Assembly: GCF_025770735.1 (NCBI RefSeq)
Contig: NZ_JAODPB010000003.1
Span: forward strand, 1 to 64,000
Length of the DNA stretch: 64,000 bases
Reading direction: 5' to 3'
Origin: Shouchella tritolerans
Lineage (GTDB): Bacteria; Bacillota; Bacilli; Bacillales; Bacillaceae_D
The notes under the pieces were generated by a model. The model ran no database searches. It was not told the DNA's origin and saw only the letters and a list, made by a program, of their open reading frames with translations. This document shows positions 1 through 7,584 of this stretch, piece after piece. The position numbers and the translations under genes are program-made. Every line of letters starts with the position of its first letter. The stretch's first letter is position 1.

Positions 1-21
1 AGTACTATTATTCTGACATTC

Positions 22-57
22 AGTTACATAAAAATTAAAAATTTCAAAAATGTAACT
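22..57. promoter_or_regulatory. Putative AimR operator, copy 1 (upstream of aimR)
   Basis: The 8-bp arms AGTTACAT (22-29) and ATGTAACT (50-57) form an inverted repeat with a 20-bp AT-rich spacer, ending 12 bp before the aimR start. An almost identical element sits at 1355-1390. Published AimR operators of SPbeta-group phages are also short inverted repeats with a long spacer of about 25 bp, so this is a good candidate site for autoregulation. Binding is inferred, not seen. Confidence 0.6.
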
Positions 58-69
58 AGGGGGGTAAAT

Positions 70-1209
70 ATGGTTGTAGCCAAAGCGACTATTGAATCAG
101 CAGAATATCTATATCAAGTTGTAAAATCATATATGAACGAAAAAAAATTACAACAAATAGATGTGAGCAACTCTACAGGTATCCGAAAAGAGTACATATC
201 GCGTTTTCTTTCTGCCAAAGGGAAAAATGATCTGGAATTTTCGACTGTACTTAACTTAATTCGATATTTGGCAGCGAGTGAGTATTTAGAGATTATGGAC
301 AATTACTGCTTGAAGTTGGAAAAGCCTTTAGGAATTATGAACGCTTTAGAGTACGCTTCCAATTACGAAAGGCATGATTTGACTAGCAATTTGCTAGCTC
401 TTCACGCGGGGCATAAAAAAGGTGAGATACGCGAGTGGTTAGAGGTGTATGATCTTAACAAACGCCGCAAAACAATGAGTCCATACGACGTAATGGACGC
501 TTGTCGAAACTTATATGGTAAAGTCACCTCAGATGAAGTGAAAGTCAAGATAGACCTTATAGAAGCAGTGAGCACCTATACAAAGGATTACAAATCTTTG
601 TTGAGGATGTGCGACAGAATAGAAACGAAAATAAAGCAATTAAGGGACGGCTTTATAAAAGAGTCTTTTAAAATTCGTTTTTTTAATTTACATGCAAACG
701 CTGTCCTTTACTATAAGAATGACGTGGAAACAGCACTGGAACATACCGAATATGTAATAAAAAATAAAGTGTCACCAACTTTTCTTGTTGCATCCGCCCA
801 TTTAATTAGAGGACAAGCACAGATGTACGATTGGAAGGAAGAAAGCCTACAGAACATCAGGACTGCTGCTAAATTGTTTAAGTTGGCTGGCTATAGCGAT
901 TATGCGCAAAACCTTTTAGAAAACGATCTTGTGTTTGTGCATAACTATCATAAGGATATTGTTGACTTAGAGAATTTAAAAGATGGTGAATTAGCCCACC
1001 AATTATTAGTTAGAGGTGACAGGGAAAAGGCTTGCGAAGTGCTATCTAAACTTGATGATAAAGACGCTTTTACATTGTTATATAAAGGGATGGCATTCAG
1101 AGACATGTCATACTTCATTGAAGGACACGCTATAATTGTAAGGGATGGTAAAACATTCTTTAAACGTGCTTTTGAAAGAGAGTTTTACCAGTTTGCGGAA
1201 AGGGGGTGA
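70..1209 (+). CDS. aimR: AimR-like arbitrium receptor / transcription factor (HTH + TPR)
   Basis: Predicted 379-residue cytoplasmic regulator of the AimR family, which controls lysis-lysogeny in SPbeta-like phages by binding DNA and a secreted peptide. Residues ~15-65 form an HTH region and the rest is all-helical and TPR-like. The stretches EFSTVLNLIRYL and YLEIMDNYCLKLE, followed by NALEYA, line up with the equivalent part of SPbeta AimR as I remember it (EFSSIVNIV, YELMKDYCLNL, SALEYA), and the length (379) is close to the family's ~386. The start is backed by the GGGGGG run just upstream. An aimP-like gene follows after 5 bp, and matching inverted repeats flank the pair. Other quorum regulators of the RRNPP class are the main alternative. 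The phage body, if any, must lie left of the window. Confidence 0.8.
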   Translation: MVVAKATIESAEYLYQVVKSYMNEKKLQQIDVSNSTGIRKEYISRFLSAKGKNDLEFSTVLNLIRYLAASEYLEIMDNYCLKLEKPLGIMNALEYASNYERHDLTSNLLALHAGHKKGEIREWLEVYDLNKRRKTMSPYDVMDACRNLYGKVTSDEVKVKIDLIEAVSTYTKDYKSLLRMCDRIETKIKQLRDGFIKESFKIRFFNLHANAVLYYKNDVETALEHTEYVIKNKVSPTFLVASAHLIRGQAQMYDWKEESLQNIRTAAKLFKLAGYSDYAQNLLENDLVFVHNYHKDIVDLENLKDGELAHQLLVRGDREKACEVLSKLDDKDAFTLLYKGMAFRDMSYFIEGHAIIVRDGKTFFKRAFEREFYQFAERG

Positions 1210-1214
1210 ATTAG

Positions 1215-1346
1215 GTGAAATCACTAAAGAAAGTATTGATCGCATTGTCGTTGTCCACTCTGTTTTTCGCCTCAACTGCATACGTAACAGAAACTATTAA
1301 TACAGTACCAACAAGTGGCCCGTCTAATCCGATTCAAGGGTCTTAG
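1215..1346 (+). CDS. aimP: AimP-like arbitrium prepropeptide (43 aa)
   Basis: A GTG-started 43-codon gene lies 5 bp after aimR, and its ribosome binding site (GGGGGTGA) is embedded in the aimR 3' end. The product begins with a basic, hydrophobic Sec-type signal (MKSLKKVLIALSLSTLFFAS) and ends in a small polar tail closing with NPIQGS. Known AimP proteins are also 43 residues, directly follow aimR, and release the C-terminal hexapeptide, usually with Gly at position 5 and a small residue at position 6 (for example SAIRGA, GMPRGA). By analogy the mature signal would be NPIQGS; this is inference, and a Phr-like peptide of another RRNPP system is the alternative. Confidence 0.75.
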   Translation: MKSLKKVLIALSLSTLFFASTAYVTETINTVPTSGPSNPIQGS

Positions 1347-1354
1347 CGGCATGA

Positions 1355-1390
1355 AGTTACAGAAATAATTAAAATTTTATAACTGTAACT
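1355..1390. promoter_or_regulatory. Putative AimR operator, copy 2 (downstream of aimP)
   Basis: AGTTACAG (1355-1362) and CTGTAACT (1383-1390) form an inverted repeat with exactly the same 20-bp spacer as the copy at 22-57; 29 of 36 positions agree between the two. It lies 8 bp after aimP, the position where AimR acts on the aimX promoter in SPbeta-group phages. A weak -10 (TATAAC, 1378-1383) is inside the element. Confidence 0.62.
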
Positions 1391-1422
1391 TTAGTTTAGG
1401 GCGTCCTAGCGGCGCCTTTGTG

Positions 1423-1467
1423 TTCCTATTTGGATAGGAAAACTAGTTACTTCCTATTTAAATAGGA
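1423..1467. repeat. Two related palindromes (TCCTAT...ATAGGA)
   Basis: An 18-bp inverted repeat, TTCCTAT-N4-ATAGGAA (1423-1440), is followed by a perfect 16-bp palindrome TCCTATTTAAATAGGA (1452-1467). A half copy, TTTAAATAGG, follows at 1481-1490. They sit between the AimR operator and the next gene and could be a second regulator's binding array or the structure of a small RNA in the aimX position. Confidence 0.5.
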
Positions 1468-1504
1468 GCACAAAAAACAATTTAAATAGGGGGCGTCGTC
1501 AAAT

Positions 1505-1819
1505 ATGGATTTAATCGAGGTAAAAGTTAAGAAAAATGCTAATACAAGTGAAAAATACGAAATTCTGAGCGTTGACCAACTAAGCACCGACCAGGGATGG
1601 CGACTGAATAAACCGTATATCAATGCCTCATTTGTTTATGCGGCAAACGAAATTCTTGAAAAAGGAATAAGAAAGGGGTACAAACTAAGATTGGATTTCC
1701 AAACGATGCCACCTATTGGAAGGACAATCGTAACTAAGATTGTGGGGGACAAGGGATATATAGAAAGTTACCATGGTCAAAAATACATAGCCTTAGTTCG
1801 TATAATTGACTTAAGGTGA
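1505..1819 (+). CDS. Hypothetical protein, 104 aa
   Basis: A small soluble basic protein rich in Lys and Ile, with no signal peptide or membrane helix and no motif that I recognise. The start is preceded by GGGGG about 10 bp upstream. It is the first gene after the aimR-aimP module and its palindromes, so it could be a phage gene under arbitrium control, but nothing in the sequence shows its function. Confidence 0.55.
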   Translation: MDLIEVKVKKNANTSEKYEILSVDQLSTDQGWRLNKPYINASFVYAANEILEKGIRKGYKLRLDFQTMPPIGRTIVTKIVGDKGYIESYHGQKYIALVRIIDLR

Positions 1820-1957
1820 AAAACTCGCCACTCAGGTGGCGAACAGGTGGCGAATTATTGATATTTCTTAATGTGAGAAGGCAGCAGGTGGTGCAAACCC
1901 CTGCTGTAAAGCGCATAAGAACACGGGTGGAATTTGATGACACCGCTGCAACACTCC

Positions 1958-2000
1958 ATGGTAAGGTGGGGGTCAGCGGTTCAAGTCCGCTTGGAAGCTT
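1958..2000 (+). repeat. tRNA 3'-end-like direct repeat, copy 1 (possible att remnant)
   Basis: The segment contains a perfect T-arm (stem AGCGG/CCGCT around a TTCAAGT loop, 1975-1991), followed by TGGAAGC like the 3' half of an acceptor stem. No matching 5' half lies upstream, so this is not an intact tRNA. A copy with 37 of 43 identical bases is at 4330-4372. tRNA 3' ends are common integration targets, so the pair may be attachment-site relics. Confidence 0.5.
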
Positions 2001-2019
2001 TTCTCAAACCTTACACACC

Positions 2020-2049
2020 AAGCCTTTCAGCCTTATGAAGGCTTTTTAT
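2020..2049 (+). terminator. Rho-independent terminator
   Basis: AAGCCTT (2020-2026) pairs with AAGGCTT (2038-2044) and is followed by a T-rich run. It would end transcription of the 104-residue gene and the downstream tRNA-like segment. Confidence 0.65.
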
Positions 2050-2288
2050 TTTTGTCTAAAAATGGAGCTGGGGACAAAATGGGCTATATTTCTCGCATTC
2101 TCGATCTGTGGTAGATTGCGTTTCCCATCTGGATGGGTAGCCTCAAGGTCTATTCTCCGCGTTTCTCAATGCTTCCTTTTACTGTTTTCTTCCTCCTTTC
2201 TTAATCCCTAACATCATACATGGAGTGCGTTCTTTCCGATAATGCTCACCTCCTTTAATACAGGAGAGGATGTATGTTCGTGTTTAGG

Positions 2289-2509
2289 TTAAAAATTTTT
2301 GATGACTTCATACGGCACACCGTATTCGTGCCTATCTCTGCCGATGATACGGTTTTGTCCTCAGCCGCAAAATAGTTCGTCTCTTGCTCAATACGTCTGT
2401 GGAGTAGAATGTATGCTGTTTCAAAAAAGGGGTGTTAGCTTCCGGGTGCAAGACAGCATGTCCAAGCTCATGAGCGCATATAACCTGATTATGTTGATCT
2501 GAAAGAAAT
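2289..2509 (-). pseudogene. ImmA/IrrE-family metallopeptidase, degraded fragment
   Basis: On the minus strand a broken reading frame gives ICAHELGHAVLHPEANTPFL, with the HExxH zinc motif (HELGH) typical of ImmA/IrrE peptidases. After a frameshift come IEQETNYFAAE and then, in another frame, HEYGVPYEVIKNF and a stop at 2289-2291. The first part of the gene is missing. ImmA peptidases cleave phage or ICE repressors, so the relic fits the mobile-element context. The gene cannot give a working product. Confidence 0.75.
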
Positions 2510-2703
2510 TGATTTCAATAAACCAGTGAAACTAGTGAATCCAAAATTACAGCAAAAAGCCAAAGCAAATGGCAACTTTGCAATATCGTTTATCATTACT
2601 TGCAGAAGATTTCGTGGAAACGGGTCATAAGCCTAACTCTAACTTTGAACCGAAAGCAAAAGAATCGAAAGAACCTGTAACAGCCGGATCAGATAAGAAA
2701 TAA
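2496..2703 (+). pseudogene. Frameshifted gene fragment of unknown function
   Basis: The frame reads DLKEIDFNKPVKLVNPKLQQ and onward. After a one-base slip near 2581 it continues as LQYRLSLLAEDFVETGHKP and ends in a charged tail with a stop at 2701-2703. Both halves look like real protein, and no start codon precedes them. I do not recognise the family; the proximity to the ImmA relic suggests the same decayed element. Confidence 0.45.
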
Positions 2704-2869
2704 AGGACAAATAGCAACTCCTACCTTTCATTGTTAAGAAAAAATTGAGTTTGTTAAATAATGATTTAATAACAGGAAACAACGGATTCATATAGAAGGG
2801 TAAAAATAGACGAAATGAAAGAAGTTCCTTCTTGTTTAGACAACTTAAACCAATTGGAGGTTTTTTTCT

Positions 2870-3769
2870 GTGAGGAAAGTTTTGAAAGTAGGGGTTGCTC
2901 TTGCTGTATTGACCTCAGTAAATTATCTGTTAGGTACTGATGAGCAAGTACATGCTTCGGAAAACCAAGAGGAGTTGGGTAAAATGAAAGTAATATCGTT
3001 TAATTTGCGCAATAGCGGGGGAAACGACCCTTCGCCTCATAGTTGGAGTGAGAGGCGTCCTACAGTTCAGTCCTTTTTAGAAACAGAAGAGCCAGATATT
3101 TTAGGCACGCAAGAAGCTCTTTATGATCAGGTTACTCACCTTGATGAAGACTTACCTGATTACGAATGGATTGGAATTGGTCGAGAAGGTGGAACCGATG
3201 GGGAATTCATGGCAATTTATTATAAAAGTGACCGTTTCAAACCAACTGATACAGGTCATTACTGGCTTTCCGATACGCCAGATGTAGTCGGCTCGACTTC
3301 TTGGGGAAATACAATCCCTCGAATGGTCACATGGGCAAAGTTTGAAGAAGAAGCAACCGGCAAACAGTTTTATTTCGTGAATACGCATTTTGATCATCGA
3401 TCGGAAGAATCAAGGCAAAAAAGTGCTGAATTGATTATAGAAAAAGTCAATGAGTATGATGAAAGCTTACCGATTATACTAACGGGTGATTTCAACACGA
3501 CTCCAGATAGTGTTTCTCATGGAATTTTAACGGGAGAAGGATTGTTTGAAGATCCGTGGGATTATGCTGAAGAAAAAATAAACGAAGAGTTAGGTACATT
3601 CAATGGATTTAATGATCCCACAGGTGGTGGAACCGATAATAAAATTGATTGGGTTCTAACAAAGAACATTTTAGCTGAATCCATTGGGATTAATGATTAT
3701 CGCAATGGTGAGCAGTACCCAAGTGACCATTTTCCAGTCATTGCAGAATTTAAGCTTGGAGAAGAATAG
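2870..3769 (+). CDS. Secreted endonuclease/exonuclease/phosphatase family protein
   Basis: A 299-residue protein of the EEP (DNase I-like) fold. An N-terminal signal peptide (about residues 1-30, hydrophobic core VGVALAVLTSVNYLLG) suggests export. Family motifs follow in order: ISFNLR near residue 43, ILGTQEALYDQ (metal-binding Glu), NTHFDH, ILTGDFNTTPDS (Asp/Asn pair) and the C-terminal SDHFPVIAEF (catalytic Asp-His). The GTG start follows TTGGAGG. EEP enzymes hydrolyse phosphodiesters or phosphomonoesters; substrate unknown. It stands alone and is closed by a terminator. It lies between the two att-like repeats and may be cargo of that relic. Confidence 0.85.
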   Translation: MRKVLKVGVALAVLTSVNYLLGTDEQVHASENQEELGKMKVISFNLRNSGGNDPSPHSWSERRPTVQSFLETEEPDILGTQEALYDQVTHLDEDLPDYEWIGIGREGGTDGEFMAIYYKSDRFKPTDTGHYWLSDTPDVVGSTSWGNTIPRMVTWAKFEEEATGKQFYFVNTHFDHRSEESRQKSAELIIEKVNEYDESLPIILTGDFNTTPDSVSHGILTGEGLFEDPWDYAEEKINEELGTFNGFNDPTGGGTDNKIDWVLTKNILAESIGINDYRNGEQYPSDHFPVIAEFKLGEE

Positions 3770-3777
3770 GTACTAAT

Positions 3778-3808
3778 AAAAAGAGGCTGTCTATGCAGCT
3801 TCTTTTTA
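3778..3808 (+). terminator. Rho-independent terminator after the EEP gene
   Basis: AAAAAGA-GGCTG and CAGC-TTCTTTTT form a stem with a short loop right after the stop codon, ending in a T run. Confidence 0.7.
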
Positions 3809-3811
3809 AAA

Positions 3812-4003
3812 CCAGTAGTCGCACCACTTTTAGATGAAGTAGCGCTGGAACAACTCGAAAAAGGTGAAAGTTCTTTATTTGAGCCTAATCCTTATTTATT
3901 CCCTAGTGCTTTTAACAAAGAAGAGGAATTGTTTATTGAAAAGGTTATTAATGAACTGATTCTTCGTAAAGTATTCCTTCAACAGGAAGATAAGAAAGAA
4001 TGA
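3812..4003 (+). pseudogene. 3' fragment of an unrecognised gene
   Basis: An open frame without a start encodes about 63 residues (PVVAPLLDEVALEQLEKGES and onward, ending FLQQEDKKE). It looks like the acidic C-terminal end of a larger protein. Its 5' part is gone, apparently replaced by the terminator of the EEP gene. No family recognised. Confidence 0.4.
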
Positions 4004-4023
4004 GCAACCTAATAGAATATGAG

Positions 4024-4055
4024 AAGCATACCTCTTCAGATCGGGTATGCTTTTT
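4024..4055 (+). terminator. Rho-independent terminator
   Basis: GCATACC (4026-4032) pairs with GGTATGC (4044-4050) and is followed by five T residues. It follows the gene fragment ending at 4003. Confidence 0.65.
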
Positions 4056-4329
4056 CATTGGTCTTATTTCCCTCTAGTTTTTAAACCCGTGATCTGGCAT
4101 TCGAAACAGCTTGAGTAGTCTCATCATTTTATTCAAAAAAACTTTTTAACAATGAAAGGTAATAGGAAATTTAATCTTTCCTCTATACGGGGTTAACTCG
4201 AATGTATGTGAGAGCAAATCCTTTTTTACGATAGCAGTCTTCTATCATTTTTAATGAACTTTCCATTAACCGCATGAGTGAACATCCTTATTTTTTCTTC
4301 AAGATTGTTTATTACTAATTTGATACAGA

Positions 4330-4372
4330 ATGGAAAAGTAGGGGTCAGCGTTTCACGTCCGTTTGGAAGCTT
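4330..4372 (+). repeat. tRNA 3'-end-like direct repeat, copy 2 (possible att remnant)
   Basis: It matches 1958-2000 at 37 of 43 positions, including the last 10 bases (TTGGAAGCTT). The T-arm pairing has decayed here (G to T and C to T changes in the stem), so this is the more degenerate copy. The 4004-4551 gap holds this repeat and otherwise no gene that I can support. Confidence 0.5.
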
Positions 4373-4551
4373 AGATGCAAAAATGATTAATGGGACGCAC
4401 TCTCCGAAAGGTTTGTGAAGAAGGCACAGGGGCAGTTTTTTATGATAAATTCAGAAAAAACAAAAAGCAATCTATTGACATCCTTTATTATTTGTATTAG
4501 GTTTAATCGAACGAATAGCTAAACATAATTTGTTTAGAAAGGTTGATCCCA

Positions 4552-5430
4552 ATGAATATTCGTATAACACCCCCAATCAATATAAGAGATCTTACTATCT
4601 TCCTAGAAGAAATGAACAATAAAAGAAGTTCTCATATTGGCTTTTGTGGGGAAGATAGGGAAGAAATATACGATCATTTAATGAATGATTTTTCTGATTT
4701 GGAGTTGAAAGATTCATTTTTGGTTGCTTATAATCACTCTCGTATAGTTGGTGCCATAGGTTTGGATATTGACTTAAAAAAAGGATGTGCGGACGTATGG
4801 GGGCCATTTGTTGAGGGCGAAAATATCCATATAGCCCAAGAGTTATGGGAAACGATTGTTTCGAAAACACCTCATACGATAAAGACATTTTCTTTCTTTT
4901 TGAATGAGGATAACCACTTTGTAAAAGAGTTTGTGGTACAAAATAAAGGCATAGATCAAGGGTCGGATTTGGTTTTGAGAATTACCAGAGATCGATTTAT
5001 TAATCACACGCCTAGCGATGTTGAAACTTACTCTGATGCCTATCGTCAATCTTTTATCAATCTCCATAATGAAGTATTTCCTACAACCTATTTTGATGCA
5101 AATACCATTATTAGTCGATTAAATGACTTTAACCATTTATTCTTTGTTACGGAAAATGAACATGCTATTAAAGGGTATGTCTATATTGAAGCAAACCCTA
5201 AACATATGGAAGCCAATATTGAATATATTGCTGTGTCAACGAAACTAAGAAAACAAGGGATAGGTAAAACGCTAATAAGAGTGGCAATCGACCATCTCTT
5301 TTCTTCTTCTGAAATTAAGGAAATTACTATATGTGTTGGAGGAGACAATCTAGCCGCCATTCATTTATACAAATCGGTCGGATTCTTGGAGAAGTACAAA
5401 TTAATTAGTTATGACATCGTGCGACATTAA
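4552..5430 (+). CDS. GNAT-family N-acetyltransferase, 292 aa (double domain)
   Basis: The length is about twice a single GNAT domain. The C-terminal domain carries the acetyl-CoA motif A, VSTKLRKQGIGKTLI (R/QxxGxG/A), and motif B-like NLAAIHLYKSVGF. The N-terminal half looks like a degenerate GNAT domain (FLVAYNHSRIVGAIGLDID). ATG 4552 is chosen because AGAAAGG lies 9 bp upstream; a TTG at 4543 in frame would abut the ribosome binding site. Substrate unknown. It is monocistronic, in an AT-rich accessory stretch. Confidence 0.8.
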   Translation: MNIRITPPINIRDLTIFLEEMNNKRSSHIGFCGEDREEIYDHLMNDFSDLELKDSFLVAYNHSRIVGAIGLDIDLKKGCADVWGPFVEGENIHIAQELWETIVSKTPHTIKTFSFFLNEDNHFVKEFVVQNKGIDQGSDLVLRITRDRFINHTPSDVETYSDAYRQSFINLHNEVFPTTYFDANTIISRLNDFNHLFFVTENEHAIKGYVYIEANPKHMEANIEYIAVSTKLRKQGIGKTLIRVAIDHLFSSSEIKEITICVGGDNLAAIHLYKSVGFLEKYKLISYDIVRH

Positions 5431-5576
5431 AAAAAGTGTTAGAGGTCGTGCCCTTGGATTGAAGCTCTGCAAGCCAAAACTCATGAAGTTGTGGAATTTT
5501 AACGGGAAATGGTTGTCGTTAGTTTTCAGAATTGGTGTTTGATAGCACCAACTAAGGGCATTTTTCCAAAAAAGGA

Positions 5577-6062
5577 ATGAATGAATTGAAGAGAGTTTCT
5601 GATTTGGTAAACAAAATGGATCAATTAGTGCTGCTGAGTCTGAGAGAAGAATATTTTGAGAAGATGTTGTCAGGAGAAAAAGGTTTCGAGTACAGAAAAA
5701 GTTTCAGGAAAACGCCTACGAAGTGTTTTATATACATATCAAAGACCAGGAAAGCTATAAGCGGACTAGTTGAGTTTGGACAGCCTATTTTTGGATCTGC
5801 TAATGAAATTTGTCAAATTGCAGAGAAGGATGAGCCAGGATCTTTCGTGGGAATAAGGGCATATTTGGGCAAAGGAAAAGGTGTAGCTATACCAATAAAA
5901 AAAGTATACGAATTTTCTCCAGTATCATTGGAAGAACTAAAAAGTAAGGTTGACCGATTTACTGTGCCTCAGTCTTATTATATGTTGGATCAAAAACCAG
6001 AAATAGTTGATTTGCTTGTGGACAAACTTGTAGTCAATAGCTACTCTAGGGACGTATTATAA
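5577..6062 (+). CDS. ASCH/PUA-like domain protein, 161 aa
   Basis: The sequence VLLSLREEYFEKMLSGEKGFEYRKSFRK matches the opening strand-helix of ASCH domains (residues ~18-45), with the GEKxxExR signature that forms the predicted RNA- or ligand-binding groove. A basic FIYISKTRK and AISGLVEFG follow. ASCH proteins are RNA-binding or act as nucleoside amidohydrolases. The start is uncertain: ATG 5577 has GGA immediately before it, so translation may begin further in (for example ATG 5613). It stands alone. Confidence 0.6.
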   Translation: MNELKRVSDLVNKMDQLVLLSLREEYFEKMLSGEKGFEYRKSFRKTPTKCFIYISKTRKAISGLVEFGQPIFGSANEICQIAEKDEPGSFVGIRAYLGKGKGVAIPIKKVYEFSPVSLEELKSKVDRFTVPQSYYMLDQKPEIVDLLVDKLVVNSYSRDVL

Positions 6063-6178
6063 TGAGTTGCAAAGAGTTTTTGCACAGCTAGCGCCTAAAT
6101 AAATCAATTGAGAGTGATGGACAAAGTAGAGAAACAAAGAGATATATAAGCCATATATCTCTTTGATCTCCATACTGG

Positions 6179-7339
6179 TTACAGCGTTTTTAATAGGTCA
6201 TATAAATTCTCTTTCGCTTCAAAACCAACTCCAGGCGCATCTGGCAATGTAACGAAGCCGTCTTCCACTGCATGCCCATCAGCAAACCCACCAAATGGTT
6301 GAAAAATACCAGGGTATGATTCGTTCCCATACAATTTCAATCCTGCTGCAATATTCAATGACATTTGGTGTCCACCGTGTGGAATGCAATTGCGAGAAGA
6401 CCATCCGTTATCTTCTAACATGTTTAATATCTTCATGTATTCCACTAGTCCGTAGCTAAGCGCGCAATCAAATTGCAGGAAATCCGTCTTTGGATTCATA
6501 CCTGCATAACGGATTAAGTTAGTGGCATCTTGAAGGGAGAACAAATTTTCACCAGTCGCAATTGCGTGTGGGTAAACTTTCGATAATTCCTCCTGCAATT
6601 TGTAATCCAACGGGTCTCCTGCTTCTTCATACCAAAATAAATGATAGTCCTTTATCGCATTTCCAAATTCAATCGCTTCTTCTAGATTGAATCGGCCGTT
6701 CACGTCAACCATTAGGTTCTGTCCCGTACCTACGACATCAATAACTGCCTCAATCCGTTTTAGATCTTCCTTTAAAGGTACGCCTCCAACTTTCATTTTG
6801 ACTTTTGAGTAACCCATATCTAAATAGGCTTTCATTTCATCTTGAAGTTCTGGCAACCCTTTACCTGGGAAGTAATAACCGCCAGCGGCGTAGACAAAGA
6901 CCTTCTCGTCAATCGTGCCGTCTCCATATTGATCAGCCAATAGTTTATAAAGTGGCACTTCCTCAATTTTAGCTACTGCATCCCAAATAGCCATATCTAG
7001 TGTTCCAACCGCAACCGTTCTTTCACCATGCCCTCCTGGTTTTTCGTTTGCCATTAGAATGTCAAAAATCTTTTCGGGCGAGAAGTTGGTCCCTGATTCA
7101 TTTAAGATATCTTCTGATTTTGCTTCTAATAAACGAGGAATAAATCGCTCTCTTAAAATGCCGCTCGGCGCATAACGACCATTGGAATTGAAACCGTAGC
7201 CTACTACTGGTTTACCGTTTCGAATAACATCTGTCTTTACCGCCACAATGGAGGCATTCATTTTACTAAAGTCAATAAAAGCATTGGCGATATTACTGCT
7301 AATTGGCACTGCTCTCTCTACAACATCTACAATTTTCAT
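6179..7339 (-). CDS. tarD: D(-)-tartrate dehydratase (enolase superfamily)
   Basis: A 386-residue member of the mandelate-racemase branch of the enolase superfamily. It keeps the D-tartrate dehydratase layout: KVKMK at 179-183 (catalytic Lys183), metal ligands Asp212 (VDVNGR), Glu238 (WYEEAGD) and Glu264 (ATGENLF), and general acid His321 in IPHGGHQMSL. Segments such as GYGFNSNGRY, NEKPGGHGER, VYAAGGYY and FQPFGGFADG agree with the Bradyrhizobium enzyme as I remember it. It should convert D-tartrate to oxaloacetate. A sigma-54 promoter lies 60-75 bp upstream and a sigma-54 activator gene directly behind that, so it is probably induced by the substrate through that activator. Confidence 0.88.
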   Translation of the reverse strand: MKIVDVVERAVPISSNIANAFIDFSKMNASIVAVKTDVIRNGKPVVGYGFNSNGRYAPSGILRERFIPRLLEAKSEDILNESGTNFSPEKIFDILMANEKPGGHGERTVAVGTLDMAIWDAVAKIEEVPLYKLLADQYGDGTIDEKVFVYAAGGYYFPGKGLPELQDEMKAYLDMGYSKVKMKVGGVPLKEDLKRIEAVIDVVGTGQNLMVDVNGRFNLEEAIEFGNAIKDYHLFWYEEAGDPLDYKLQEELSKVYPHAIATGENLFSLQDATNLIRYAGMNPKTDFLQFDCALSYGLVEYMKILNMLEDNGWSSRNCIPHGGHQMSLNIAAGLKLYGNESYPGIFQPFGGFADGHAVEDGFVTLPDAPGVGFEAKENLYDLLKTL

Positions 7340-7398
7340 TTACAAATCCTCTCCTTAGCCAAATATGAGGTAGTGGGGGAATGCTCACTTTTGTTCAC

Positions 7399-7413
7399 GC
7401 AATAACTGTGCCA
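7399..7413 (-). promoter_or_regulatory. Sigma-54 (-24/-12) promoter of tarD
   Basis: On the minus strand the sequence TGGCAC-N5-TTGC matches the -24/-12 consensus exactly (TGGCAC 7413-7408, TTGC 7402-7399). The expected start is near 7388, about 50 bases before the tarD ATG. Confidence 0.85.
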
Positions 7414-7483
7414 AAAATTCTATCTTGGCTTGAGTAAACGGATTTGCAAACTGCCTTTCTTTGCTTTTATGCAATTTATATGC

Positions 7484-7521
7484 AAAAAAGTTGAGTCATC
7501 AATTAATAACTCAACTTTTTT
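7484..7521 (-). terminator. Rho-independent terminator (bidirectional look)
   Basis: AAAAAAGTTGAGT (7484-7496) is the exact complement of 7509-7521. Read on the minus strand it ends the regulator gene and separates it from the tarD promoter. Confidence 0.75.
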
Positions 7522-7584
7522 GTAGAATAGATCTTTCGACGGTTTTTTTCAGACAATACATCGGATAAAAGGCTACTTATTCAT

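Noticed and set aside
1816-2211. 131-codon plus-strand open frame
   Set aside because: It runs through a tRNA-like segment and a terminator hairpin, and the protein has no recognisable pattern.
2299-2502. 67-codon plus-strand open frame
   Set aside because: It is the antisense shadow of the ImmA/IrrE relic, whose minus-strand reading is far more convincing.
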